From the NCBI GenBank assembly GCA_963841635.1, contig CAWJDO010000003.1:744001-808000 (forward strand): a stretch of 64,000 bases of DNA. The letters are read 5' to 3'. The stretch is from DASWZN01 sp963841635 (lineage in GTDB: Bacteria; Acidobacteriota; Terriglobia; Bryobacterales; Bryobacteraceae). The position numbers were made by a program, and so were the translations under genes. Positions within the stretch are counted from its first letter, which is position 1, and each line of letters begins with the position of its first letter. Positions 39,815 through 47,733 of this stretch are shown piece after piece. Under the pieces are notes generated by a model. The model was not told the origin of the DNA. It did no database searches and saw only the letters and a program-made list of their open reading frames with translations.

Positions 39815-41095
39815 ATGCCATTTGCAGCCCTGGATCTGCACAAGAAAATCGTCGAAGCCGTCCTGCTCGACGACCACGGCGCGCCCGTCTGGCGCGGCCG
39901 TTTCCCCGCCACCCGTACCGCGCTGGAGAACTTCGCCCGCGCGCACCTCACTCCCCAACACCACCTCGCCCTGGAGGCCACCACCAACACCTGGGCCGTG
40001 GTCGCTATCCTGGAACCGTTCGTGGCCGAGGTGGTGGTCTCCAATCCCCTCCGCACCCGCGCCATCGCCAGCGCCAAGATCAAAACCGACCGCGTGGATG
40101 CCCTGGTGCTCGCCCAACTGTTGCGCAGCGACTTCCTGCCGCGGGTCTGGCAACCCGATGCCGGTACCCGCCACCGGCGCTCCGTCTCCACCGAACGCGC
40201 CAACCTGGTGGCCGATCAGACCCGCCTCAAGAATCGCATCCACGCCGTGCTTCACCAGCGCCTCATCGAGCCTCCCGCCGGCGATCTGTTCCAGCCCGCC
40301 TCCCGTCGCTGGCTGGAGCGGCTCGAACTGGACCCGCTGGGCCGCCAGACTCTGGACCGCCACCTGCGCCAGCTCGCCCGCCTGCAGGAGGAACTTACCG
40401 CGCTCACCGATGAGCTGGCCATCGAAGCCCACGCCGATCCGCGCGTCCGCCTGCTCATGACTCTGCCGGGAGTGGACTTCCCCGTGGCCCAGACCCTGCT
40501 GGCCGCCTTGGGCGAGGTGGACCGCTTCTGCGACGGCAACCGCGCCGCGGCCTATCTGGGGCTGGTGCCTTCCACGCATCAATCGGCGGAACATTGCTAT
40601 CACGGCCGCATCACCAAGCAGGGCAACAGCCACGCCCGCTGGATGATGGTGCAGGCGGCGCAGGCGCTGGCCCGGCATCCCGGACCGCTGGGGGTGTTCT
40701 TCCGCCGCATCCAAAAGAAGAAGAACCGCAACGTGGCGGTGGTGGCCACGGCGCGCAAGCTGGTCACCATCGCCTGGCACATGCTGCACGCCAACGAGCC
40801 CTACCGCTACGCGCAACCGGCCACGCTCGAGGCCAAGTTCAGCCGCCTGCGCATCCGCGCCACCGGCCAGCGCAAGCGCACCGCTCCGGCCAAGGGCACG
40901 CCGCGCGCGGCCGCGTACGGCACCGGAAAACCCACCCGCGCGGTGCCCAGCCTGGACCAGGTCTGCGCCGCGGCCGAGTTGCCGGCCCTGCCCGCGGCCG
41001 CTCCCGGCGAACTCCGCATGCTGGAGCGGAGCGGCACGGCGGCTTTCGCCGAGCAGATCCGAAAACCGAAACGCGTGGCGCGGCGATCCGCGTAG
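39815..41095 (+). CDS. IS110-family transposase/recombinase
   Basis: 426 residues. The N-terminal RuvC-like DEDD site is Asp7, Glu54 (LALEATTNTW), Asp92 and Asp95 (KTDRVDA). The C-terminal Tnp_20 domain has the LMTLPGVDFPVAQTLLAALG helix-hairpin-helix and the nucleophile Ser272 in KQGNSHARWMM. After about residue 340 a basic Lys/Arg/Ala-rich tail is present. The frame is intact, so the element may be active. GAAAGG precedes the ATG. Confidence 0.93.
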   Translation: MPFAALDLHKKIVEAVLLDDHGAPVWRGRFPATRTALENFARAHLTPQHHLALEATTNTWAVVAILEPFVAEVVVSNPLRTRAIASAKIKTDRVDALVLAQLLRSDFLPRVWQPDAGTRHRRSVSTERANLVADQTRLKNRIHAVLHQRLIEPPAGDLFQPASRRWLERLELDPLGRQTLDRHLRQLARLQEELTALTDELAIEAHADPRVRLLMTLPGVDFPVAQTLLAALGEVDRFCDGNRAAAYLGLVPSTHQSAEHCYHGRITKQGNSHARWMMVQAAQALARHPGPLGVFFRRIQKKKNRNVAVVATARKLVTIAWHMLHANEPYRYAQPATLEAKFSRLRIRATGQRKRTAPAKGTPRAAAYGTGKPTRAVPSLDQVCAAAELPALPAAAPGELRMLERSGTAAFAEQIRKPKRVARRSA

Positions 41096-41098
41096 AAG

Positions 41099-41230
41099 CT
41101 CGCTTCGTCTTCCGGGATTGTGAGTAAGGGCAGAGCGGTGGCGCGTCAAGGCCAAGCCCCTGCGGGGCGCTACGCGGCCTTGACCCGCCACCGCTCTGCC
41201 CTTCGGATCCTATGAGGAAGACGAAGCGAG
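41099..41230. repeat. Three-tier nested inverted repeat in the IS110 right end
   Basis: Outer arms CTCGCTTCGTCTTCC (41099-41113) and its exact complement (41216-41230); middle arms of 26 bases (41128-41153 and 41176-41201) with one mismatch; inner hairpin GCCCC-TGC-GGGGC (41156-41168). It begins 4 bases after the transposase stop and could fold as a long RNA hairpin or DNA cruciform. Confidence 0.9.
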
Positions 41231-41309
41231 ACACCAAGCCAGCCCCGGCCTGGCACGGCCAAAAAACTTGCGCCAGGGGTGCGGATTTCAGTTGACACAA
41301 TCATAGGTA

Positions 41310-41579
41310 GATGAAGACGTTGCGGCCGAGTTCAACGCGCTTTCGGCCCTGGGCGATCACGGTGAGGCTGGGCTCGTAGGTCATGGAGCAGGGGGCGGTA
41401 GGGGCGGTGCGCCGCACCAGCATCAGGCCTGGAATGTCCGTTACCCGTTTCTCTTCCGAGCCCATGAACAAGGCAATCTTGCGAGCGAGCTCCACGCGCA
41501 ATGCGTCTGCCGGATCGGGCAGCGGAGTGGCGGGTCTCTTGTGGTTTTTCATATCGGCGGCTTCGCTCTCCTCTACCAT
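41310..41579 (-). pseudogene. AraC-family regulator, N-terminal part (split by IS110)
   Basis: Starts at ATG 41579 (or ATG 41552, after an AGGAG-like site). It encodes the first half of the AraC_N domain (IPGLMLVRRTAPTAPCSMTY, then SLTVIAQGRKRVELG). The native sequence ends NVFIY where the IS begins. It is divergent from the aldo/keto reductase operon across a 123-base gap, the usual position for its regulator. Confidence 0.88.
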
Positions 41580-41702
41580 AGGATAGTCGCCGGGGCCGGT
41601 GGCGGGTCAACAGTGCAAGAGGAATAGGCAATAAATCGGGAGGATCGGGATACCGCTTCCGGGGCGCCGGATCTAACCTGGAGATTGGAGAAGGAGGAAC
41701 GA

Positions 41703-42710
41703 ATGCAGAAGCGCAGACTTGGAAGCAGCGGCCTGGAGGTATCGGCTCTCGGGCTCGGCTGCATGGGAATGAGCTTTTCGTACGGGCCGCCCAAAGACAA
41801 ACAGGAGATGGCCGCTCTGCTGCGGGCGGCCGTGGATCGCGGCATCACGTTCTTCGACACCGCCGAAGTCTACGGCCCGTTCTTGAACGAAGAACTGGTG
41901 GGCGAAGCGCTGGCTCCGTTCCGCGACCGACTGGTGATCGCCACCAAGTTCGGGTTCAATCTCAGTCCGGATGCCGATCCCCGCGGGATGAAGGGCGCGC
42001 CTAGCCTGAACAGCAGGCCGGAGCACATCAAGCAAGCCGTGGAGGGGTCGCTCAAGCGGCTCAAGACGGGCGTCATCGACTTGTTGTATCAGCATCGGGT
42101 TGACCCGGACGTGCCGATCGAAGACGCAGCTGGTGCGGTGAAAGAACTGATTCAGGAAGGCAAGGTCAAGCACTTCGGGCTTTCCGAAGCAGGAGTGAAG
42201 ACGATCCGCCGCGCGCACGCGGTGCAGCCGGTCACGGCTCTACAGAGCGAGTATTCGCTGTGGACGAGGACTCCGGAGAAGGAAGTCATACCGACGCTGG
42301 AGGAACTCGGGATCGGCCTGGTGCCGTACAGCCCGCTGGGCAAGGGGTTCCTGACGGGCAAGATGGACGGAAGTACGAAGTTCGACAGCACGGATTTTCG
42401 CAGCACCCTGCCTCGCTTCACGCCGGAGGCTCTGAAGGCGAATCAGGCGCTGATCGGTCTGCTGGCCAGTATCGGGGAACGGAAGAAGGCGACACCGGCG
42501 CAGATCGCACTGGCGTGGCTGCTGGCGCAAAAGCCGTGGATGGTGCCGATCCCGGGCACGACGAAGCTCGATCGACTGGACGAAAACATCGGGGCGGTCG
42601 CGGTCGAACTTACGCCCGAGGATTTGCGCAACATCGAGAATGCGGCCGCGAAGATCACGGTCGAAGGGGCGCGATATCCCGAGAAGCTGGAGCGGATGAC
42701 GGGCCTTTGA
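41703..42710 (+). CDS. Aldo/keto reductase
   Basis: 335 residues with a TIM-barrel NADPH oxidoreductase. The catalytic tetrad is Asp52, Tyr57, Lys82 and His131 (FFDTAEVYG, ATKFGF, YQHRVD). The ATG at 41703 has AAGGAGG 8 bases upstream. It probably reduces reactive aldehydes or ketones. First gene of a run with a cupin and an alcohol dehydrogenase. Confidence 0.94.
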   Translation: MQKRRLGSSGLEVSALGLGCMGMSFSYGPPKDKQEMAALLRAAVDRGITFFDTAEVYGPFLNEELVGEALAPFRDRLVIATKFGFNLSPDADPRGMKGAPSLNSRPEHIKQAVEGSLKRLKTGVIDLLYQHRVDPDVPIEDAAGAVKELIQEGKVKHFGLSEAGVKTIRRAHAVQPVTALQSEYSLWTRTPEKEVIPTLEELGIGLVPYSPLGKGFLTGKMDGSTKFDSTDFRSTLPRFTPEALKANQALIGLLASIGERKKATPAQIALAWLLAQKPWMVPIPGTTKLDRLDENIGAVAVELTPEDLRNIENAAAKITVEGARYPEKLERMTGL

Positions 42711-42735
42711 GCGGCCACGGGAAGGAGTTCAAGAG

Positions 42736-43134
42736 ATGGACATCAAACGAAGCGGCTCACAGCCTTCCGGCAAAGGACCGGTGGAGTATTTCACGGGCAC
42801 GGTGCGGGTGGACCCGCTGGTCAACCCACCCGGTCCGGCGCGCGTTGTCGCCGCCAGCGTCACGTTCGAGCCCGGCGCGCGGACAGCGTGGCACACACAC
42901 CCGCTGGGCCAGAACCTGATTGTAACGGTGGGGTGCGGCAGGGTGCAGCGTTGGGGCGGACCGGTGGAGGAGATCCGGCCGGGTGACGTGGTCTGGATAC
43001 CGCCGGGTGAGAAGCACTGGCACGGCGCCGCGGCGACGACGGCGATGACTCATATCGCGATTCAGGAACACCTGGACGGCAAGACGGCTGACTGGATGGA
43101 GCAGGTGAGCGAGGAACAATATGTACAGAGCTAA
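42736..43134 (+). CDS. Small cupin-domain protein
   Basis: 132 residues with a single cupin barrel. Metal ligands are in WHTHPLGQNLIVTVG (motif 1) and the motif 2 region IPPGEKHWHGA. It resembles the small cupins, often annotated carboxymuconolactone- or mandelonitrile-lyase-like, that sit beside aldo/keto reductases and AdhC-type dehydrogenases. It overlaps the next gene by 14 bases. Reaction unknown. Confidence 0.88.
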   Translation: MDIKRSGSQPSGKGPVEYFTGTVRVDPLVNPPGPARVVAASVTFEPGARTAWHTHPLGQNLIVTVGCGRVQRWGGPVEEIRPGDVVWIPPGEKHWHGAAATTAMTHIAIQEHLDGKTADWMEQVSEEQYVQS

Positions 43135-44179
43135 GGCTTACTCGGCCGGCAGCGCGACATCGCCGCTGGCTTCAACGACGGTGGCGCGACGGGATCCGAC
43201 CGAACACGACGTGCAGATCGAAATCCTGTTCTGCGGTATCTGCCACTCCGATCTACACCAGATCCGCAACGAATGGAGCGGCGTGATGCCGACGGTGTAC
43301 CCGTGCGTGCCGGGGCATGAGATCGTCGGGCGGGTCAGCAAGGTTGGGTCCGCGGTTACGAAGTTCAAGGCCGGCGACCTTGCGGCGGTGGGGTGCATGG
43401 TGGATTCCGATGGCACCTGCCCGGAGTGCAAGGCCGGGCTCGAGCAGTTCTGCCCGAACGGGACGCTCACTTACAACTTCCCGGACAAGCATCTCGGCGG
43501 CGTCACCTATGGCGGGTATTCCGACAGCGTGGTGGTGGATGAGCGGTTTGTGCTGCGGGTGCCATCGAATCTCGATCTTGCCGGCGCGGCGCCTCTGCTG
43601 TGCGCAGGAATCACGACTTACTCGCCGATGCGGCACTGGGGCGTGACCAAGGGCAAGAAAGTGGGCGTGGTGGGTCTGGGCGGACTGGGCCACATGGGGG
43701 TGAAGTTTGCTCATGCGCTCGGGGCACACGTGGTGGTCTTCACGACTTCACCGGGCAAGAAGGACGATGCGATACGGCTCGGCGCCGATGAAGTTGTCAT
43801 GTCGCGGAATGCCGATGAGATGCAGAAGCACACGGGCAGCTTCGACTTCATTCTCGACGCGGTCTCGGCCGATCATGACATCAGCGCGTACATTCAACTG
43901 CTGCGGCGCGACGGTAACATCACGCTGGTGGGCGCGCCGGAGAAGCCGCTAGCGGTGTCTGCCTTCGGGCTCATCATGGGACGGCGCAGCCTGTCCGGAT
44001 CGCCGATCGGCGGGATCCCGGAGACGCAGGAGATGCTCGATTTTTGCGGGGCGCATCGGTTCACGGCGGATGTGGAAGTGATCCCGATTCAGAAGGTCAA
44101 CGAAGCCTACGAGAGACTGCTCAGAGCCGATGTGAAGTACCGGTTCTCGATCGATATGGCTTCGCTCAAAGCGGAGTAG
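43121..44179 (+). CDS. Zinc-type NAD(P)-dependent alcohol dehydrogenase (AdhC/YahK group)
   Basis: 352 residues. The catalytic zinc site has CGICHSDLH and GHEIVGRV; the nucleotide-binding loop is VGLGGLGHMGVKFA. The structural zinc lobe reads DSDGTCPECKAGLEQFC: three cysteines instead of four, with Asp at the first position (usually DSCRTC). It probably reduces aldehydes in the same detoxification operon as the aldo/keto reductase. The 3' end overlaps the convergent anti-sigma gene by 14 bases. Confidence 0.93.
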   Translation: MYRAKAYSAGSATSPLASTTVARRDPTEHDVQIEILFCGICHSDLHQIRNEWSGVMPTVYPCVPGHEIVGRVSKVGSAVTKFKAGDLAAVGCMVDSDGTCPECKAGLEQFCPNGTLTYNFPDKHLGGVTYGGYSDSVVVDERFVLRVPSNLDLAGAAPLLCAGITTYSPMRHWGVTKGKKVGVVGLGGLGHMGVKFAHALGAHVVVFTTSPGKKDDAIRLGADEVVMSRNADEMQKHTGSFDFILDAVSADHDISAYIQLLRRDGNITLVGAPEKPLAVSAFGLIMGRRSLSGSPIGGIPETQEMLDFCGAHRFTADVEVIPIQKVNEAYERLLRADVKYRFSIDMASLKAE

Positions 44180-44867
44180 GCCGGGCGAAGAAGCGGGAGA
44201 GGAGGGCGCCGGACAGGGCGCTCAAGGGAATCACGGCGGTGTGCCAGAGCATCACGTGAAAAGCCTCGAGGTTGGCGCAGTGGAGCTCAAGCATCGTCAC
44301 GCCGGCCAGGCTCGCGAGCGTGCCGGCAGCCAAGCCGGCGGCGACGGGATTCACGGCGAAGCCGCGGCGGAGGAGCAGCCAAACGGCGAGGCCGGCGGGG
44401 ATAGCGTGGACGAGGCCGGCGATGAGACAGGCCATGCCCTGGGGCAGGAAGCGATCGGCGATCTGGTAGTCGTGGAACAGCGACGCGAAGATCGCGACCA
44501 GGGCGAGGCTGCCGGCGATCAGCAGGAGCGGCGGGGACAGGCGGCGCCGGCTTCCGGGCGTCATCTGACCGACGGTCAGCACAGCCGCAATCCAGGTGAA
44601 GATGGCCAGGGCAGGAAAGACGATCGCAATTTCCGAGGCGCTGAGCTTGTGGATTCCGTAGAGACCCAGGCGGGAGGCTCCACCGAGGGCCACGGCCGCG
44701 GTGATCAGGCACAGGCCGGACACCAGAAGCCAGGCGGGCGGCAGCGGACGGACGGGAGCGAGCGAGGAGCGGATGGATCCCGCGATGCGCTCAAGCAGAG
44801 CGGGGTCGACGTCGTGAGGCGCGCTGGCGGCCTGGCGCAGGATGTCGTCGATGTCGCGCTCACTCAT
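44166..44867 (-). CDS. NrsF-like (DUF1109) anti-sigma factor
   Basis: 233 residues. A cytoplasmic N-terminal helix (about 45 residues) is followed by six hydrophobic segments, e.g. LLLIAGSLALVAIFASLFH. The conserved LHCANLEAFHVMLWH motif near the end is typical of NrsF-type anti-sigma factors. It starts inside the 3' end of the sigma factor gene (8-base overlap), strong support for a sigma/anti-sigma pair. Confidence 0.82.
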   Translation of the reverse strand: MSERDIDDILRQAASAPHDVDPALLERIAGSIRSSLAPVRPLPPAWLLVSGLCLITAAVALGGASRLGLYGIHKLSASEIAIVFPALAIFTWIAAVLTVGQMTPGSRRRLSPPLLLIAGSLALVAIFASLFHDYQIADRFLPQGMACLIAGLVHAIPAGLAVWLLLRRGFAVNPVAAGLAAGTLASLAGVTMLELHCANLEAFHVMLWHTAVIPLSALSGALLSRFFARPTPL

Positions 44868-45438
44868 GGCGATCTCCCGGTCCCACCTGGCTCAGGCCCA
44901 TGCCGGCGAGACGCTGCCTGAGGCTGGCGTAGGCGCGGTGGGCCTTCTGTTTGACGGAGCCGACGCTGGACGATGTGGCGCGGGCCACCTCATCCAGAGA
45001 CATGTCGGATAACTTTAGCATGACGACGACCTCGCGCTGGCTCTCGGGCAAGCCGGCGAGAAGGTCGACGATGTCCGGACTCGTATCGGGGCGGCGCGAG
45101 GCTGGCGTGGGGAGTTCGGGCAATTGCTCCACCTGCTGCTCGCGGCTCTCGAAGCGGCGGGTTCGGCGGTAGTGATCGACGCGAACGTGGCGGGCGAGGG
45201 CGTAGAGCCAGGGCAGGACGGGCGCGCCGGGGCGGTAGGTTTGGCGGACCTGGTGGAGGCGCAGCCAAGTTTCCTGGAGCAGGTCGTCGGCATACCTGCG
45301 GCTGACGCATTGAACCATGAAGAACCGGTGGAGCTGGGGGCTGAGGCAGTTGACCAGAGCCGTGGCGGCGGCGGAATCGCCTTGTTGATAGCGGGCCATC
45401 AGGGTCCCCAGGTCGGCGTCGGCAAGCATCGCTGTCAT
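44860..45438 (-). CDS. ECF RNA polymerase sigma factor
   Basis: 192 residues. Region 2 (QCVSRRYADDLLQETWLRLH, ALARHVRVDHYRR) and region 4 (LPESQREVVVMLKLSDMSLD, VGSVKQKAHRAYASLRQRL) are complete. The fused overlap with an NrsF-like anti-sigma suggests control by an envelope or oxidative signal. The ATG at 45438 or 45429 could serve; neither has a strong ribosome site. Confidence 0.92.
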   Translation of the reverse strand: MTAMLADADLGTLMARYQQGDSAAATALVNCLSPQLHRFFMVQCVSRRYADDLLQETWLRLHQVRQTYRPGAPVLPWLYALARHVRVDHYRRTRRFESREQQVEQLPELPTPASRRPDTSPDIVDLLAGLPESQREVVVMLKLSDMSLDEVARATSSSVGSVKQKAHRAYASLRQRLAGMGLSQVGPGDRHE

Positions 45439-45497
45439 GAGTTGTAGCAGAAATGCGGGCGGTGTTGTCCAGAGGGTTTATCCAGAGGGCAAACCTT

Positions 45498-45543
45498 GGG
45501 ACAGGCACCAATTTCGCAAAGGCTGCGAAATTGGGTCCAGTCC
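45498..45543. repeat. Divergent relative of the 47-nt hairpin repeat
   Basis: Left arm GGGACAGGCACCAATTTCGC, loop AAAGGCT, right arm GCGAAATTGGGTCCAGTCC. Compared with the array (read on the reverse strand), one pair has changed from G-C to C-G with pairing kept, while two neighbouring pairs were lost. Flanked by GGCAAACC and GGTTTGC, matching the GCAAACC edge of array units. Confidence 0.75.
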
Positions 45544-45599
45544 TTCCAGTCCCCGGTTTGCGGAGTACACACACATAGAGATTCGGAGGGGAGGGCGAA

Positions 45600-45624
45600 A
45601 AAGTTACGGAGGCAGCGTAACTTT
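45600..45624 (+). promoter_or_regulatory. Perfect hairpin in the leader of the propeller gene
   Basis: AAAGTTACG (45600-45608) and CGTAACTTT (45616-45624) pair fully around a 7-base loop, 49 bases before the ATG at 45673. Could be a protein-binding site or an mRNA structure; role unknown. Confidence 0.4.
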
Positions 45625-45672
45625 GGGCGGGCGGGGAGCGAACAGACCTACGACCGCTCAGAGGAGGGACCT

Positions 45673-46671
45673 ATGAAGACACTTTGCCTATTGGCCGTAC
45701 CGGCGCTGCTCATGGGAGCAAACACGCTGGTGGTTACGGCCTCCAATACAGCTCAGAACCAACTGCTAATTTACGATACCGCCGCCCACTCGGTACAGAC
45801 GATTTCGACACACGGTCAAGGCGGCGTCAGCGGCAACGCGGGCGGAATCGCAGCGCACGGCGGCATGCTGGCGGTGGTGAATTTCGGATCGCAATCGGTG
45901 GCGATCTTTGAACGCTTGGGCGACAGGCTGCGGTTGGGGCAATCGATATCCACGCTGTCGAAGCCGGTCAGCGCGGCTTTCGGCAACGACCACCTGTACG
46001 TGCTGGGCACGACGACGGTGGAGTCGCACCGCATGTTTCTTTTCGGCATCGATTCCACTGCCGATGGGATGGCGCCACTGCTCTTGGCGGACGGGTCGGC
46101 GGCGCAGGTGGGCGTGGTGGAGGGCCAGCTTGTCATCGCCGAGAAGAACAATGTCATCGAGACAGTGGACCTGATGGACGATGGGGCGGTTAGCGGGACG
46201 GCGACGCTGGTCTCGAATATTCCGTCGAACGTCAATGCGCCGTTTGGACTGGTTACGCGAGGGAACAACGCTTACGTGACGATCGCGCATGCGGACGAGA
46301 TCAGCCTGGTCCGGAATGGCGCGGTGCTGACCGTGACCCCATCGGGCACGCAGCACGCGCCGTGCTGGCTGACGCTCGTGGGTCCGTTCCTGTTCTCGAC
46401 CAATTCGCCGAGCATGAGCATTTCGCGGTATGCGGTTTACGGGCAGAAGATCGTGCAGGACGCGGCGGTCGCGGCCACGCTCAATGGCAGCCCGACGGAC
46501 ATTGCGTCGGGGGATGGCGTGGTGGCGGTGGTGGACGGCAGCGGCGCGGTCTCGCATCTGTCGGTCTTCCGTGTTGACGAGGACGGCAATCTGACCTTGA
46601 AAGGATCGACGACGATCAACGCGCCGGCCAACGGCGTGGCGGTCATGCGCGATGAGGTGCCGGGGCGGTGA
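45673..46671 (+). CDS. Secreted beta-propeller (lactonase-like) protein
   Basis: 332 residues from the ATG at 45673 with GAGGAGGG upstream. A short signal peptide (TLCLLAVPALLMGANT) leads into repeating beta strands (TLVVTASNTAQNQLLIYD, GVVAVVDGSGAVSHLSVF) like 6-phosphogluconolactonase-type propellers. Without recognised catalytic residues, the enzymatic role is uncertain. Next gene follows after 15 bases. Confidence 0.75.
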   Translation: MKTLCLLAVPALLMGANTLVVTASNTAQNQLLIYDTAAHSVQTISTHGQGGVSGNAGGIAAHGGMLAVVNFGSQSVAIFERLGDRLRLGQSISTLSKPVSAAFGNDHLYVLGTTTVESHRMFLFGIDSTADGMAPLLLADGSAAQVGVVEGQLVIAEKNNVIETVDLMDDGAVSGTATLVSNIPSNVNAPFGLVTRGNNAYVTIAHADEISLVRNGAVLTVTPSGTQHAPCWLTLVGPFLFSTNSPSMSISRYAVYGQKIVQDAAVAATLNGSPTDIASGDGVVAVVDGSGAVSHLSVFRVDEDGNLTLKGSTTINAPANGVAVMRDEVPGR

Positions 46672-46686
46672 GTTATACTGCCCTGA

Positions 46687-47658
46687 ATGAAAAGAATCGC
46701 CGTGCTGACAAGCGGGGGTGACGCCCCGGGGATGAACGCTGCTATTCGCGCGGTGGTGCGGGGCGGGATCGATAAAGGCTGGGAGGTGTTCGGGGTCGAG
46801 CACGGCTTCGCGGGGCTGATCGCGGGCAAGCTGAATCCGCTGGGGCCGCGCGACGTGGGTTCGATCATACAGCGTGGGGGCACCGTGCTTGGCAGCGCGC
46901 GGTGCCCCGAGTTCAAGACGGAGGAAGGGCGGCTGGCGGCCATCCACCAGATGAGCGCGGCGGGGGTTGAAGCGCTGGTGGTGATTGGCGGGAACGGCTC
47001 GCAGACGGGGTCGCACTCACTGTTCCGGATGGAATTTCCGGTGGTGGGCGTGGCGTCGACGATCGATAACGATTTGTACGGGTCGGACGTGACGATTGGC
47101 GTCGATACGGCGCTCAACGTGGCGCTGGAGGCGATCGACAGGCTGAAGGTCACGGCGTCCTCGCATCAGCGGGCGATGCTGGTGGAGGTGATGGGACGCG
47201 GGTCGGGATACCTGGCGCTGATGGCGGGCATCACGGGCGGGGCGGAAGCGGTGGTGATTCCGGAATGCCCTACGGAGCCGGAGCTGGTTGCGGCGGAGAT
47301 CCGGCGCGCGTACGAACGGGGCAAGCCGCACGCGATCGTGGTGGTGGCGGAGGGCGCCACACCGAATGCGCAGGGGCTGGCGCAATACGTGGCGGAGCGC
47401 CATGCGCAGTTGGGGTTCGAGCTGCGCGTGACGATTTTGGGGTACACGCAGCGCGGGGCGGCGCCGACTTTCGCCGATCGCATGCTGGCGACGCGGCTGG
47501 GCGTGGCGGCGACGGACGAGCTGGCGGCGGGGAACCGGGGCGTGCTGGTGGGTGTGGTCAAGGGCGAGGTTGTGGCGACGCCGCTCGATGAGGTGGTGAG
47601 CGGGAAGAAGCCGCTCGATCCGCACTTGATGGATATGGCTCGGGTGCTGGCGCGCTGA
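46687..47658 (+). CDS. pfkA: 6-phosphofructokinase (PfkA family) with GNGS motif
   Basis: 323 residues. N-terminal TSGGDAPGMNAAIR, substrate loop TIDND (125-129) and MGRGSGYLA are intact. Residue 103 is Asn (GGNGS) where ATP-dependent enzymes have GGDGS and pyrophosphate-dependent ones usually GGDDS. It phosphorylates fructose 6-phosphate in glycolysis; the phosphoryl donor (ATP or PPi) is therefore not certain. Confidence 0.93.
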   Translation: MKRIAVLTSGGDAPGMNAAIRAVVRGGIDKGWEVFGVEHGFAGLIAGKLNPLGPRDVGSIIQRGGTVLGSARCPEFKTEEGRLAAIHQMSAAGVEALVVIGGNGSQTGSHSLFRMEFPVVGVASTIDNDLYGSDVTIGVDTALNVALEAIDRLKVTASSHQRAMLVEVMGRGSGYLALMAGITGGAEAVVIPECPTEPELVAAEIRRAYERGKPHAIVVVAEGATPNAQGLAQYVAERHAQLGFELRVTILGYTQRGAAPTFADRMLATRLGVAATDELAAGNRGVLVGVVKGEVVATPLDEVVSGKKPLDPHLMDMARVLAR

Positions 47659-47672
47659 CCGGGCCCGATCAG

Positions 47673-47714
47673 GCGGGTCTGGAGACCCGCTGCAGGACTG
47701 GAGTCCTGCCCCAC
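47673..47714. repeat. Double-palindrome dispersed element, copy 5
   Basis: Inverse orientation: GCGGGTCTGGAGACCCGC (47673-47690) and CAGGACTGGAGTCCTG (47693-47708). Between phosphofructokinase and DNA ligase genes. Confidence 0.85.
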
Positions 47715-47733
47715 AGCCGGGTATGCTAGTGGC

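Larger units (their letters stand above)
39413..41309. mobile_element. IS110-family insertion element, about 1897 bp
   Basis: Boundaries come from reconstruction of the AraC gene: GTA occurs at both junctions (39410-39412 and 41307-41309). Subterminal inverted motifs ATGATTG (39419) and CAATCAT (41298) lie close to the ends, as in the IS1111 subgroup. It has a 402-base left non-coding end, one transposase gene and a 214-base right end with a large nested hairpin. Confidence 0.85.

Noticed and set aside
39815..41191. Minus-strand continuation of the AraC frame across the IS110 element (giving an 830-residue protein)
   Set aside because: Only the part below 39412 is AraC-like; the rest is antisense to the transposase.
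41128..41201. Ordinary Rho-independent terminator for the IS110 transposase
   Set aside because: The hairpin is far longer than a terminator stem, nested in a second inverted repeat, and not followed by a T-run; kept as a structural finding instead.
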